Part shown: in pieces, positions 52,549 to 61,812 of the stretch
Numbering within the stretch: the stretch's first letter is position 1
Layout: each line of letters starts with the position of its first letter
Source: an uncultured Christensenella sp.
GTDB lineage: Bacteria > Bacillota > Clostridia > Christensenellales > CAG-917
Length of the DNA: 64,000 bases
Assembly (NCBI GenBank): GCA_910577815.1
Contig: CAJTNO010000001.1
Location: 62,001 to 126,000 of the forward strand
Direction: 5' to 3'
Position numbers and translations under genes: made by a program
The notes under the pieces: model-generated
The model's input: only the letters and a program-made list of their open reading frames with translations
Database searches by the model: none
Told to the model about the DNA's origin: nothing

Positions 52549-55500
52549 TTATGCGTCTATCGTGGAAATGCGCAGCGTTGTTTCGTCAAGCACGTCAAGC
52601 AGAACGCGCACGGTGTCAAGCGACGAGAACAGCGTTACGTTATTCTCTGTAGCGCACTTTCTTATCATATATCCGTCGCGCATCTGTCCCGTGGAGCGAA
52701 CGTTCTGCGTGTTTATAACGTACGCAATATGTCCCTGGCGGATAGCCTCGGGAATATCCTCGCTACCGTCGCTGATTTTATCGAGGACGTGCGTACGGAT
52801 TCCGTTTTCTATTAAGAACCTTGCCGTTCCCGCCGTACCCTCTATGTTAAAGCCGAGGTCGTAGAACCTGCGCACAAGCGGCAAAGCCTCCTCCTTGTCC
52901 TTATCGGATATTGTAACAAAAACCGTTCCGTAATTCTGCAGCTTCATACCCGAAGCCTGCAACGCCTTATACAGCGCGCGGTTAAGCCTGTCGTCATAGC
53001 CTATAGCTTCGCCCGTGGACTTCATTTCGGGCGAAAGATACGCGTCGAGTCCGCGGATTTTATTAAACGAGAACACAGGAACTTTAACATACCATCTGCT
53101 CTTTTCGGGCGGATAGATATCAAAAATCCCCTGTTCCTTAAGGCTCTTGCCCATAATCACCTCGGTGGCTATGTCGGCAAGGCTGTAGCCCGTGGCTTTG
53201 GACAGGAACGGCACCGTCCTCGACGAGCGGGGATTGACCTCTATTATATATACCTTTTCGTTCTCGTCCACGATAAACTGAATATTGAACAAGCCCACTA
53301 TGCCTATGCCAAGACCGAGCTTCTTTGCGTATTGCAGGATAATTCCCTTCACCTTATCGGATATACTGAATGCGGGATAAACGCTTATGGAGTCGCCCGA
53401 GTGTACGCCTGTGCGCTCGACAAGCTCCATTATACCCGCGACAAACACGTCGCGACCGTCGCAGATGGCGTCGACCTCCACCTCCTTGCCTATGATGTAC
53501 TTATCCACAAGCACGGGTTTATCCTCGTCAATCTCCACCGCGGTTTTAAGATACTGCCGCAGCTGCTCCTCGTTTGCGACAATCTGCATTGCGCGACCGC
53601 CGAGCACGAAGCTCGGGCGCACGAGCACCGGATATCCAATTCTGTTCGCCGCGCTTACGCCGTCCTCTATATTGGTGACAGCCTTGCCCTCGGGCTGCGG
53701 AATGCCAAGCTTCTCGAGCACCTTTTCAAAGCTGTCCCTGTTCTCCGCGCGGTCTATTGCCTCGCAATCCGTGCCGATTATTTTAACTCCGCGCGCCATA
53801 AGCGGCTCGGCAAGATTGATTGCGGTCTGACCGCCGAGGGAGGCAATAACGCCCTCGGGCTTCTCGTAATCTATAATCGCCATCACGTCCTCGGGAGTGA
53901 GCGGCTCGAAATATAGCTTATCCGCCGTTGTGTAATCGGTGGAAACCGTCTCGGGATTGTTGTTTATGATAATCGCCTCGTAGCCCTCGCGTCTGATGGT
54001 CTGCACCGCGTGTACGGTGGAATAGTCAAATTCCACGCCCTGACCTATGCGGATAGGTCCTGCTCCGAGTACTACAATCTTCTTTTTGTCCGTAAGCCTC
54101 GAGGCATTCTCGCCCGTGTATGAGGAATACAGATACGCTATATACTTGCCCGTATGCAAGGTATCCACCATCTTGAACACGGGAGTTATGCCGTTTTGCT
54201 TACGCAGATTGTAAACGCTAAGCTCGTCGGTATTCCAAAGCGCGGCGATATATTTGTCGGAAAAGCCCAAACGCTTTGCCGCGTTCAGCGCAACTATATC
54301 CTGCGGATTAGCCTTTAAAAGCTCCTCCATTTTGCAAATTCTTGCGATAGCCTCCAAAAACAGCTCGGTAATCATCGTCGCCGCGTGAATTTCAGCTATG
54401 CTCTCCTTCCTGCGGATTAACTCGGTTACGGCAAAAATCGTATCGTCCTTAAACTCGGCAATATACTCGTAAAGAGTATGAGTAGGCATATCGGCAAATT
54501 TTTTCATATATAAATGGGTTACGCCTGTTTCGAGCGAGCGCACGGATTTAAGGAAGCATTCCTCGAGGCAGGAGCCGATGCCCATAACCTCGCCCGTCGC
54601 CTTCATCTGAGTGCCGAGCGTATTTTTTGCGGTTGTAAACTTATCAAACGGGAAGCGCGGGAATTTTGCAACGATATAATCGAGGCTCGGTTCTATGGCC
54701 GCGGTGCCGCCGGCAACGGGAATTTCCTCGAGCGCCATTCCGACGGCAATCTTGGCGGTGACTCTCGCTATAGGATAACCGCTCGCCTTGGACGCAAGCG
54801 CGGACGAGCGCGACACGCGCGGATTGACCTCGATAAGGTAGTATTCGCTATTAACGGGATTCAGCGCGTACTGCACGTTGCAGCCGCCCTCTATCTTAAG
54901 CTCGCGGATAATCTTAATCGCGCTGTCGTTGAGCATTTTAAGGTCGTGTTCGTTGAGCGACAGTATAGGCGCGACAACTATGGAATCTCCCGTATGCACG
55001 CCTACGGGGTCCACGTTTTCCATACCGCAAATGGTAATTGCGCGGTCGTTGCTGTCGCGCATAACCTCAAACTCTATTTCCTTATATCCCTTTACGCTCT
55101 TTTCCACAAGCACCTGATGCACGGGAGAGAGCTTAAACGCGTTCATTCCAATCTCAATCAGCTCGTTTTCGTCGTTTGCAAAGCCGCCGCCCGTGCCGCC
55201 GAGAGTAAACGCAGGGCGCAGAACCACGGGATAACCGATTTCGGCAGCCGCCTTTTTTGCCTCCTCGAGGCTGTAGGTTATCTCGGACGGAATAACGGGC
55301 TCGCCTATAGACTGGCACATCTCCTTAAACAGCTCCCTGTCCTCTGCGCGCTCGATGCTCTCGCTGCTTGTGCCGAGCAGCTCCACTCCGCACTCCTTGA
55401 GCACGCCCTTCTTTTCAAGCTGCATAGCGAGATTAAGTCCCGTCTGTCCGCCTATGCCGGGAACGATGGCGTCGGGACGCTCGTAGCGGAGTATCTTTGC

Positions 55501-55719
55501 GATATACTCGAGCGTAAGCGGCTCCATATAAACCTTGTCGGCGATAGAGGTATCCGTCATAATAGTCGCGGGGTTGGAGTTTACGAGAATGACCTCATAG
55601 CCCTCCTCCTTTAGCGCAAGACACGCCTGCGTGCCCGCGTAATCGAATTCGGCAGCCTGACCTATGACGATAGGACCGGAGCCGATAATCAAAATCTTTT
55701 TAATATCCTTGCGTTTCAT
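52549..55719 (-). CDS. carB: Carbamoyl phosphate synthase large subunit
   Basis: A 1,056-residue enzyme that makes carbamoyl phosphate from bicarbonate, ammonia and two ATP. Two homologous ATP-grasp halves are visible, each opening with an SGPI or GAGPIRIGQG type motif (KKILIIGSGPIVIGQAAEFDY and IVVLGAGPIRIGQGVEFDY) and containing PSFVLGG or PAFTLGG. The C-terminal regulatory domain ends near HVLDKISDGSEDI. The start at 55719 has GGAGG five bases upstream; the extra nine residues of the longer frame are not supported. The small subunit gene carA, which supplies ammonia from glutamine, is not in the operon. Confidence 0.96.
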   Translation of the reverse strand: MKRKDIKKILIIGSGPIVIGQAAEFDYAGTQACLALKEEGYEVILVNSNPATIMTDTSIADKVYMEPLTLEYIAKILRYERPDAIVPGIGGQTGLNLAMQLEKKGVLKECGVELLGTSSESIERAEDRELFKEMCQSIGEPVIPSEITYSLEEAKKAAAEIGYPVVLRPAFTLGGTGGGFANDENELIEIGMNAFKLSPVHQVLVEKSVKGYKEIEFEVMRDSNDRAITICGMENVDPVGVHTGDSIVVAPILSLNEHDLKMLNDSAIKIIRELKIEGGCNVQYALNPVNSEYYLIEVNPRVSRSSALASKASGYPIARVTAKIAVGMALEEIPVAGGTAAIEPSLDYIVAKFPRFPFDKFTTAKNTLGTQMKATGEVMGIGSCLEECFLKSVRSLETGVTHLYMKKFADMPTHTLYEYIAEFKDDTIFAVTELIRRKESIAEIHAATMITELFLEAIARICKMEELLKANPQDIVALNAAKRLGFSDKYIAALWNTDELSVYNLRKQNGITPVFKMVDTLHTGKYIAYLYSSYTGENASRLTDKKKIVVLGAGPIRIGQGVEFDYSTVHAVQTIRREGYEAIIINNNPETVSTDYTTADKLYFEPLTPEDVMAIIDYEKPEGVIASLGGQTAINLAEPLMARGVKIIGTDCEAIDRAENRDSFEKVLEKLGIPQPEGKAVTNIEDGVSAANRIGYPVLVRPSFVLGGRAMQIVANEEQLRQYLKTAVEIDEDKPVLVDKYIIGKEVEVDAICDGRDVFVAGIMELVERTGVHSGDSISVYPAFSISDKVKGIILQYAKKLGLGIGIVGLFNIQFIVDENEKVYIIEVNPRSSRTVPFLSKATGYSLADIATEVIMGKSLKEQGIFDIYPPEKSRWYVKVPVFSFNKIRGLDAYLSPEMKSTGEAIGYDDRLNRALYKALQASGMKLQNYGTVFVTISDKDKEEALPLVRRFYDLGFNIEGTAGTARFLIENGIRTHVLDKISDGSEDIPEAIRQGHIAYVINTQNVRSTGQMRDGYMIRKCATENNVTLFSSLDTVRVLLDVLDETTLRISTIDA

Positions 55720-55749
55720 AAACCCTCCGAAGATGTTTGTATTCAATAA

Positions 55750-56955
55750 TTATTTTTCAGCCTTGTAAACAACTTTTCTGTTGCACACGGTAATCAGATT
55801 CTGCCCGAATACCCTCTCTCCTATAAAAGGCGTAGCCCTTCCCTTTGACAAAAACCGTGCTTCGTCTATTGTATAATGTCTGTCCAAATCCCATACGCTG
55901 TAGCCGTTAAGCGGAATATTAAATCTCTTGCGCGGATTATCCGACAGCAGAAACACCAGTTTATCAAGCTTAATCACATTGTTTAACACCAGTTTTGTGT
56001 ACAGTATCGGAAATGCGGTCTCCAGGCCGACTATGCCGAACGCGCTCTTTTCCAGTCCCCTCGACTTCTCCTCGGCGGAGTGCGGCGCGTGGTCGGTAGC
56101 AATCATATCTATAGTGCCGTCTATTATACCCTCTATAAGCGCAAGCCTGTCCGCCCTGCCTCTCAGCGGCGGATTCATCTTATATGCGCCGTCCTCTTTT
56201 AAATCGCTCTCGTCAAGCACGAGATAGTGCGGCGCGGTTTCGCAGGTTATATTCACTCCGTCCGCCTTCGCCTGTCTTATAAGCTCGACGCTTTCCTTTG
56301 TGGAAATATGACACACGTGATACGCGCAGCCCGTTTCGCGCGCAAGCCTTATATCGCGCTCGATTTGCGCCCATTCGCTCCTCGAGCATATGCCTCTGTG
56401 TCCGTGCGCCCTTGCATACTCGCCGTCGTGAATGTATCCGCCGCGCAAAAGCCCGTTGTCCTCGCAGTGCGCGACTATTATTTTACCCAGTCTTTTTGCT
56501 TCGAGCATTGCCGCGCGCATCATATCCTCGGACTGCACGCCTCTGCCGTCGTCCGAAAACGCAATCGCATTCCCCGCCATCGCCGCCATATCGCTCAGCC
56601 TCTCGCCTTTCTCGCCCTCCGTTATCGAGCCGTACGGTACGACCTCTATAGAGGCGTCGCGCCTGATTATTTCAAGCTGCTTTTCGAGATTTTCCGCCGA
56701 GTCGGGGACGGGATTTAAATTGGGCATAGTACAGACAGACGTATATCCGCCCCTCGCCGCGGCGCGGCTTCCGCTGCGTATGGTTTCCTTATAAGAAAAA
56801 CCCGGTTCTCTGAAATGTACGTGAACATCGCAGAAACCGGGAAAAATAGTGCCGTTATCGATACCGTCGAGAAAGGATAAATCATCCGATGCGCTCGGCT
56901 GCGCCGGCGCGTGCAGCCCTGCCTTCAATCTGAACAACTCGTTTACGGACGTCAT
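55750..56955 (-). CDS. pyrC: Dihydroorotase
   Basis: A 401-residue amidohydrolase that closes carbamoyl-aspartate to dihydroorotate. The metal motif GFCDVHVHFREPG, NPPLRGRADR, and the catalytic ATDHAPH segment are intact. It belongs to the class I type of Gram-positive bacteria and is the first gene of the operon, with an RNA attenuator directly upstream. The ATG is preceded by GGAGAA, which lies just beyond the attenuator's U-tract. Confidence 0.95.
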   Translation of the reverse strand: MTSVNELFRLKAGLHAPAQPSASDDLSFLDGIDNGTIFPGFCDVHVHFREPGFSYKETIRSGSRAAARGGYTSVCTMPNLNPVPDSAENLEKQLEIIRRDASIEVVPYGSITEGEKGERLSDMAAMAGNAIAFSDDGRGVQSEDMMRAAMLEAKRLGKIIVAHCEDNGLLRGGYIHDGEYARAHGHRGICSRSEWAQIERDIRLARETGCAYHVCHISTKESVELIRQAKADGVNITCETAPHYLVLDESDLKEDGAYKMNPPLRGRADRLALIEGIIDGTIDMIATDHAPHSAEEKSRGLEKSAFGIVGLETAFPILYTKLVLNNVIKLDKLVFLLSDNPRKRFNIPLNGYSVWDLDRHYTIDEARFLSKGRATPFIGERVFGQNLITVCNRKVVYKAEK

Positions 56956-56963
56956 ATTTCTCC

Positions 56964-57051
56964 AAAAAAAAGCCCCGTCTTATGACAAGGACCGTGTGAG
57001 CGCAATGAGCGATTGGACATAGTGCTTGTCAATCTCGGTTGACGGACTATT
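56964..57051 (-). promoter_or_regulatory. PyrR-type attenuator of the pyr operon
   Basis: Transcribed right to left. The first hairpin (57018-57051) pairs AATAGT with ACTATG-side bases and GTCAA with TTGAC around the hexaloop CCGAGA (57033-57038), which fits the PyrR loop consensus CNGNGA. TGACAAG at 57025-57031 can instead pair with CTTGTCA at 56983-56989 (antiterminator). CTTGTC is also the 5' arm of the terminator CCTTGTC-ATAA-GACGGGG (56973-56990), followed by eight T. The three pairings exclude one another. UMP-bound PyrR would hold the first hairpin and cause termination. Confidence 0.75.
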
Positions 57052-57061
57052 GATTTTTTTT

Positions 57062-57090
57062 ATAATACCACAAAACGGCGGCTTTGTCAT
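57062..57090 (-). promoter_or_regulatory. Promoter of the pyr operon
   Basis: On the minus strand ATGACA (57085-57090) and TATTAT (57062-57067) are 17 bases apart. Transcription would begin just before the attenuator. Confidence 0.75.
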
Positions 57091-57146
57091 TAGATTAAGC
57101 TAAAGTTTTCAGAATTTTTTGCGGGTTGCGATTTCCGGTTTTGCTA

Positions 57147-57175
57147 TTTACATAGTAATATATTTTTGTTATTAT
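57147..57175 (+). promoter_or_regulatory. Promoter of the GPH transporter operon
   Basis: TTTACA (57147-57152), a 17-base spacer and TATTAT (57170-57175). The promoter covers a possible TTG start at 57166, which supports the GTG at 57208 as the true start codon. Confidence 0.65.
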
Positions 57176-57207
57176 ATATACTAACAACTCTAAGGGAGAA
57201 TTTTATT

Positions 57208-59001
57208 GTGAACAAGTACATTACAGCGAAGGTCAAAAGCAACGACATTCGCCCCGAGGACAGAGTACCTCTCAAGGAAAAGCTGTGCTACGGCGCAGGC
57301 GGACTGATGGACGGCGGCGGCGTTGCGCTGATGTCCTGCGTTATGCTCAAGTATATGACGACGATGGGCATAGCAATGGCAGTAGCCTCCACCATAATGA
57401 TGATAGCCAAGATATGGGACGCGGTAACCGACCCGTTTATGGGCTTCATAAGCGACAACACGCGCGGAAAGCTGGGCAGAAGAAAGCCGTATATGTTTTT
57501 CGGCGGAATAGCCCTGATACTGGCAATGTTTATGCTGTTTATGCCCGTGCGCGACTGGGGAATGTCGGTATCGGGATTTATACCCTACATAATCATAATG
57601 TATCTTTTGTGGAACACCTGCTCAACCATAACGCAGGTTCCGTACACATCTATGGCAAGCGACATATCGCCCTCGTTTAAGGAACGCAACAACGCAAACA
57701 CCGTAAAGCTTGTATTCACAGCGGCAGCGTCGGGAATTGCATACGTGCTTCCTTTACTTTTTATAGACGCGCTTACAAAGCCGGAGGGCTTCCTGTTTAT
57801 GCCCAACATTTCGGCAACGGAATTCTGGCTGTGTATGGCGATAGTATTCGGCACGCTGTTCGGCGGAGGTCTGATAATCTGCGGCTTATTCGTAAAGGAG
57901 CGCATTAAGCCGACCGCGCCCAAGCAGAAGTTCAACGCCAAGCGTTTTGTAAACAACTACGCTGAGCCTTACAAAAACCGCTCATATCGCTGGCATATCG
58001 CAATGTACGCCTCCGCGTTTATGTGTATGGATATGATATCCGCGCTCGCGGTCTACTATGCAACGGACGTATGGCACGGCTACAAGCTGTTCGGAATGGA
58101 AATGTCCTCGATGTTCATTATCGCGCCTCTTATGGTAGCGGCGGTAATAATGTTCCCCTTAGCCCGCGTGATTATGGATAAAAAGAGCAAGGCGTTCGCA
58201 TTCCGTATGGGCTTACCCTTCTACATCATCGGCGGCATAATGCTTGCGGTTATGGACCCGAGCTGGACGCCTCCCATCCTTGTTCCCATCGTAGCGCTGA
58301 TAATGGGACTCGGCTTCGGCGGAGCGCAGATGATGCCCTGGATAATCTTCCCCGACACCCTCGACGTCGCCGAAATGGCAACCGGCAAGCGCCCGACAGG
58401 CACGTACAGCGGAATGATGACGCTTGCGCGCAAGGTCGCGGGAGCGCTCGGCGTAGGTATGGTAGGATGGATAACAGGCGCAGCGGGATATATCGAAAAC
58501 ACCACGGGCGACGCGTCCATTTACATCGAACAGCCCGCAAGCGCCCTGCTTGCAATCAAGCTTGTACTCGGCGTAGCTATAGCGGTATTTATATCAATCG
58601 CGCTGTTCTCGTCCTTTAAATACAAGGTCACAAGCAAGAAGCTCGAGCGTATGCGCTACTTCATAGACGCAAAGAAGAAGGGACTGCCTCTCACCGAGGA
58701 GGAGGAAGCCGAGCGCGAGAAGATGATTAAGGAGCTTTACGGCAAGGTCAATCCCGACGACGTTATAGACCCCAGTCTTTACGACGAGGAAGGCAACCTG
58801 CTTGTAAATCCCGGGCAAAGCGACGGCGAGGCAGCCGCTCAAGCCGAAATACCATCGGACATCCGAGCGGACTACGAAGCCGTAAACGAAACCAATCTCG
58901 AGGCTACGCCCATTGCAGAGGGTATAGACGCGTTCGCACAGGCGGAGGCGGTAAAAATCTCCGAGAAAATCGCCGACGAGCATTCGGACATAACCGAATA
59001 A
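57208..59001 (+). CDS. GPH-family sugar:cation symporter (MelB-like)
   Basis: A 597-residue membrane protein with 12 predicted helices. The N-terminal family pattern is clear: KLCYGAGGLMDGGG, MMIAKIWDAVTDPFMGFISDN and the loop RGKLGRRKPYMFFGG. QVPYTSMASDISPSFKERN follows, and GFGGAQMMPWIIFPDTLDVAEM with the nearby TGKRPTGTYSG typifies the C-terminal half. These proteins import glycosides, pentosides or hexuronides with Na+ or H+. The last 100 residues form a long acidic cytoplasmic tail. The GTG start follows AAGGGAGAA. It is the first of three closely spaced genes. Confidence 0.9.
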   Translation: MNKYITAKVKSNDIRPEDRVPLKEKLCYGAGGLMDGGGVALMSCVMLKYMTTMGIAMAVASTIMMIAKIWDAVTDPFMGFISDNTRGKLGRRKPYMFFGGIALILAMFMLFMPVRDWGMSVSGFIPYIIIMYLLWNTCSTITQVPYTSMASDISPSFKERNNANTVKLVFTAAASGIAYVLPLLFIDALTKPEGFLFMPNISATEFWLCMAIVFGTLFGGGLIICGLFVKERIKPTAPKQKFNAKRFVNNYAEPYKNRSYRWHIAMYASAFMCMDMISALAVYYATDVWHGYKLFGMEMSSMFIIAPLMVAAVIMFPLARVIMDKKSKAFAFRMGLPFYIIGGIMLAVMDPSWTPPILVPIVALIMGLGFGGAQMMPWIIFPDTLDVAEMATGKRPTGTYSGMMTLARKVAGALGVGMVGWITGAAGYIENTTGDASIYIEQPASALLAIKLVLGVAIAVFISIALFSSFKYKVTSKKLERMRYFIDAKKKGLPLTEEEEAEREKMIKELYGKVNPDDVIDPSLYDEEGNLLVNPGQSDGEAAAQAEIPSDIRADYEAVNETNLEATPIAEGIDAFAQAEAVKISEKIADEHSDITE

Positions 59002-59013
59002 ACGGAGTTTGAT

Positions 59014-60018
59014 ATGAGCGCGACATTTGAAAAAACGGACGGACGCACCGTCATAACCAAGGAAGCCGACAAACCGTTCAGAATTTTACAGCTGACCGAC
59101 ATACATATCGGAGGCGGTCTGTTCAGCAGAAAAAAGGATAAGCTTGCGCTTGCGGCGGTCGAGAAAATCGTAACCGCCGCCAACGCGGATTTTGTAATCG
59201 TCACCGGCGACATATGCTATCCCCTGTTCCCCTGGAGCGGCACCTTCAACAATATGCGCGGCAGCCGTAAGTTTGCAAATCTTATGAACAGGCTCGGTGT
59301 GGAATGGACGCTCGTATTCGGCAATCACGACACCGAGAGCTTTGCGTTTTACGACAAACAGCATCTTGCAAATTTTTATATGAGCCAGCCCAAGTGTCAC
59401 TTCCAAAAAGGCGAGGAAGGGCTGACGGGACTCGGCAACTATATGATAAAGCTGCAAAACCCCGACGGCTCGCTCAACACCGCGCTTATGTTTATCGACA
59501 GCAACGCGTATCTGACCAAGAGCTTTTTCAGCGGCTTCGACGTGATACACGACGACCAGACAGACTGGTACAAGCGCGCGATAGCGGAGGTAAGCGAAAA
59601 CGGCGAAACCGCGCGTTCGCTTGCGTTTTTCCACATTCCCCCCAAGGAATTCAAGGAGGGCTGGGAAAAGTGCTACAACGGCAGCGGAGAGGCGACCTAT
59701 CATCTCGGCTTTGTGCAGGAAAAGGACAACTATTTCGGCTATCCCAAGACCAAGGAAGGCAATTTCTTTTCCGAAATGGTGCGCTTAGGCAGCTGTAAGG
59801 GTATGTTTATGGGACACGACCATTTAAATACCCTGTCTATAACCTATCAGGGCATAAGACTGACCTACGGAATGTCCATAGACTATCTCGCATATTCCGG
59901 CATCGAGAAAAAGCACACCCAAAGAGGCGGCACGGTAATAGAAATTTTCGACGACGGCTCCTTTGACGTGAGCCTCCTGCCGCTCGACAGTATAACTAAA
60001 AAAAATAATCAACAATAA
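59014..60018 (+). CDS. Calcineurin-like metallophosphoesterase
   Basis: A 334-residue phosphoesterase without a signal peptide. The metal-binding blocks occur in order: LQLTDIHIGG near residue 27, IVTGDICY near 66, VFGNHDTES near 106, FFHIPP near 206 and MGHDHLN near 268. The family covers purple-acid-phosphatase-like and cyclic nucleotide phosphodiesterase-like enzymes, so the substrate is open. The gene begins 12 bases after the transporter and ends 16 bases before the GT80-like gene. Confidence 0.9.
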   Translation: MSATFEKTDGRTVITKEADKPFRILQLTDIHIGGGLFSRKKDKLALAAVEKIVTAANADFVIVTGDICYPLFPWSGTFNNMRGSRKFANLMNRLGVEWTLVFGNHDTESFAFYDKQHLANFYMSQPKCHFQKGEEGLTGLGNYMIKLQNPDGSLNTALMFIDSNAYLTKSFFSGFDVIHDDQTDWYKRAIAEVSENGETARSLAFFHIPPKEFKEGWEKCYNGSGEATYHLGFVQEKDNYFGYPKTKEGNFFSEMVRLGSCKGMFMGHDHLNTLSITYQGIRLTYGMSIDYLAYSGIEKKHTQRGGTVIEIFDDGSFDVSLLPLDSITKKNNQQ

Positions 60019-60034
60019 AAATCGGGAGAAGATT

Positions 60035-61741
60035 ATGAGTAAAAAATCTAAAATCATTATGATATCGGTATCGGCGGTTGTAGTGCTTGCAATCGCGCTT
60101 ACTCTGATACTGTACTTCACGCTGAGAACGGCGGAAACCATAAATCTGAGCTTTACCGCCGCTCAGGTTGAGGACGAACAGAAAATAAAGGTTGAATGGA
60201 AAGCGTCGTCAAACGTAGACCGGGTCACAATCAACGTCAAAAATTCGGACAACGAAATACAAAACTCCGTAACTCTTTCCACGCCTACGGCGATAGCAAA
60301 GGGCTACGCCCTCATCGATGCAAGCTACGGCAAGCAAACGGTTGAGGTGACCGTAAAAAAGGCTCTGGGACTTGAGGCAACGCAATCCAGGCAGGTAAAC
60401 GTCTTTACCGACGAATACGTAATCGCGCCGCTTGTCGCCACTATGCCCGTAACCTTCTTTTCGCTCAGTCTGCCCGAGTATTCGGATAATTACAGCATCC
60501 CTACGTTTGTATGGCTGCAAAGAGGCGGCGCGTGGGACTACTCCAACCTGCACGAAAACGTATATATGATACCCGTAGGCAACTACAGCGATATGTCCAC
60601 CTACTCCGACCCCTCTTATATGTACGAGAAAACGAGCAAGTGGATAAATGAGCTTTATGAAATAAATCCATCGTCCAAGTTCCACCTGTACTACAACGAC
60701 TATCACCCCTGGGGCTGGATGCAGGCAACCTTTGCCAACGGCATCCCGGCGGAAAACTATGACGTTACCCTGCTTTCGGACGGCACAGGCTCATACGCCG
60801 CGTTCGCCGAGTTTCTGAACGCTCCCGATTCCGACAGAGTGTTTGCGGATATGCTGAACGATTACAACAAGCTCAAGCAGCAGATATCCGACAGACATTC
60901 CTACGCCTCTACGGACCTTACCCTTGCAATCAGAGCAACCGAGCTAAGACACTACGTATTCCATATGATAACCGAGGAAAAGAACGTACAGCTGGTGCTT
61001 GCAAGAGACTTCGTCACAAACGATATGCCCAAGGACAATCCGATGCGACCGACATTCCTCGAGCTGATTTCCAATGCGGAAAACCCCGACAGACCCATAA
61101 AAATACAGAGTATGTACAATCTGCTCAAGGCAATGACCGACAAGGAAAAGGAGGACCTTAAGCGCCTGTACAAATTCAGCGACAATATGTTTGAAAAGGC
61201 GGTAGAGGAAAATAAAAAGATTATGGTATTTATGGGCACCAGAACCGACCTCGAAACCGACTTTGACGAACTTGTAAAAGCTACAATGGCGCATTACGGC
61301 GACGAATACGTGTATTATTACAAGGGACATCCGGGAACACCCACGCAAATGGACGACGCAAAAGCGGCAAGACTCGAGGCGCTCGGGCTTATCGACATCG
61401 ACTCCACCATATCCGCGGAGCTCATATTCTTCTTCAATCAGGAGGCTTGCGCAACGGGCTACGGAACGTCCACCTACAACAGCCTTAACGACGAGCAGGT
61501 ATGCGGAGTATGGAATACCCGTCTCAGCGGAGTAAACTCCGAGTACAAGGACAAGGTAGACTATACGCTCACCGCGCTCAGCTCCTCCGATGCGGAATTC
61601 GGCGCGCTTGCCTCAGGAGAGTGTTACCTGTTTGAATTTGCAGACGCAACAAAATACAACGCGGCAGTCTACTACAAAAACAGCAACACAATCAAGTATT
61701 TCAAGAAAACCGCAAACGGCTTCACCGAGGTAAGCAAATAA
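60035..61741 (+). CDS. Membrane-anchored GT80 sialyltransferase-like protein
   Basis: A 568-residue protein with one N-terminal membrane helix (residues 6-29) and a large outside part. Residues 35-125 look like an Ig/fibronectin-like domain. The remainder has three motifs that recall GT80 sialyltransferases: LLSDGTGSYAAF near residue 247 (the family's DDGS..Y acid site), YYKGHPGTP near 428 (KGHP, the CMP-binding histidine) and ATGYGTSTYNSL near 477 (the GGxxSS segment). Family members also carry an N-terminal Ig-like domain. The key Asp and His appear kept, while the second serine is replaced. An extracytoplasmic CMP-sugar enzyme would be odd, so the activity may have changed. Assignment is from memory of motifs. 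Confidence 0.5.
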   Translation: MSKKSKIIMISVSAVVVLAIALTLILYFTLRTAETINLSFTAAQVEDEQKIKVEWKASSNVDRVTINVKNSDNEIQNSVTLSTPTAIAKGYALIDASYGKQTVEVTVKKALGLEATQSRQVNVFTDEYVIAPLVATMPVTFFSLSLPEYSDNYSIPTFVWLQRGGAWDYSNLHENVYMIPVGNYSDMSTYSDPSYMYEKTSKWINELYEINPSSKFHLYYNDYHPWGWMQATFANGIPAENYDVTLLSDGTGSYAAFAEFLNAPDSDRVFADMLNDYNKLKQQISDRHSYASTDLTLAIRATELRHYVFHMITEEKNVQLVLARDFVTNDMPKDNPMRPTFLELISNAENPDRPIKIQSMYNLLKAMTDKEKEDLKRLYKFSDNMFEKAVEENKKIMVFMGTRTDLETDFDELVKATMAHYGDEYVYYYKGHPGTPTQMDDAKAARLEALGLIDIDSTISAELIFFFNQEACATGYGTSTYNSLNDEQVCGVWNTRLSGVNSEYKDKVDYTLTALSSSDAEFGALASGECYLFEFADATKYNAAVYYKNSNTIKYFKKTANGFTEVSK

Positions 61742-61750
61742 TTAAAGCAT

Positions 61751-61786
61751 AAAAAAGACGCCCCGACACGGGACGTCTTTTTTTTA
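61751..61786 (+). terminator. Terminator of the GPH transporter operon
   Basis: AAGACGCCCCG and CGGGACGTCTT pair with one mismatch around an ACA loop and are followed by eight T. Confidence 0.85.
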
Positions 61787-61812
61787 CTAATTCAAATTAA
61801 CGACTAATGATT

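Noticed and set aside
54514..55614. 366-residue open frame on the plus strand
   Set aside because: It is the antisense shadow of carB, which is beyond doubt.
57166..57207. Earlier TTG start for the GPH transporter
   Set aside because: The extension covers the -10 box and the ribosome-binding site used by the GTG at 57208.
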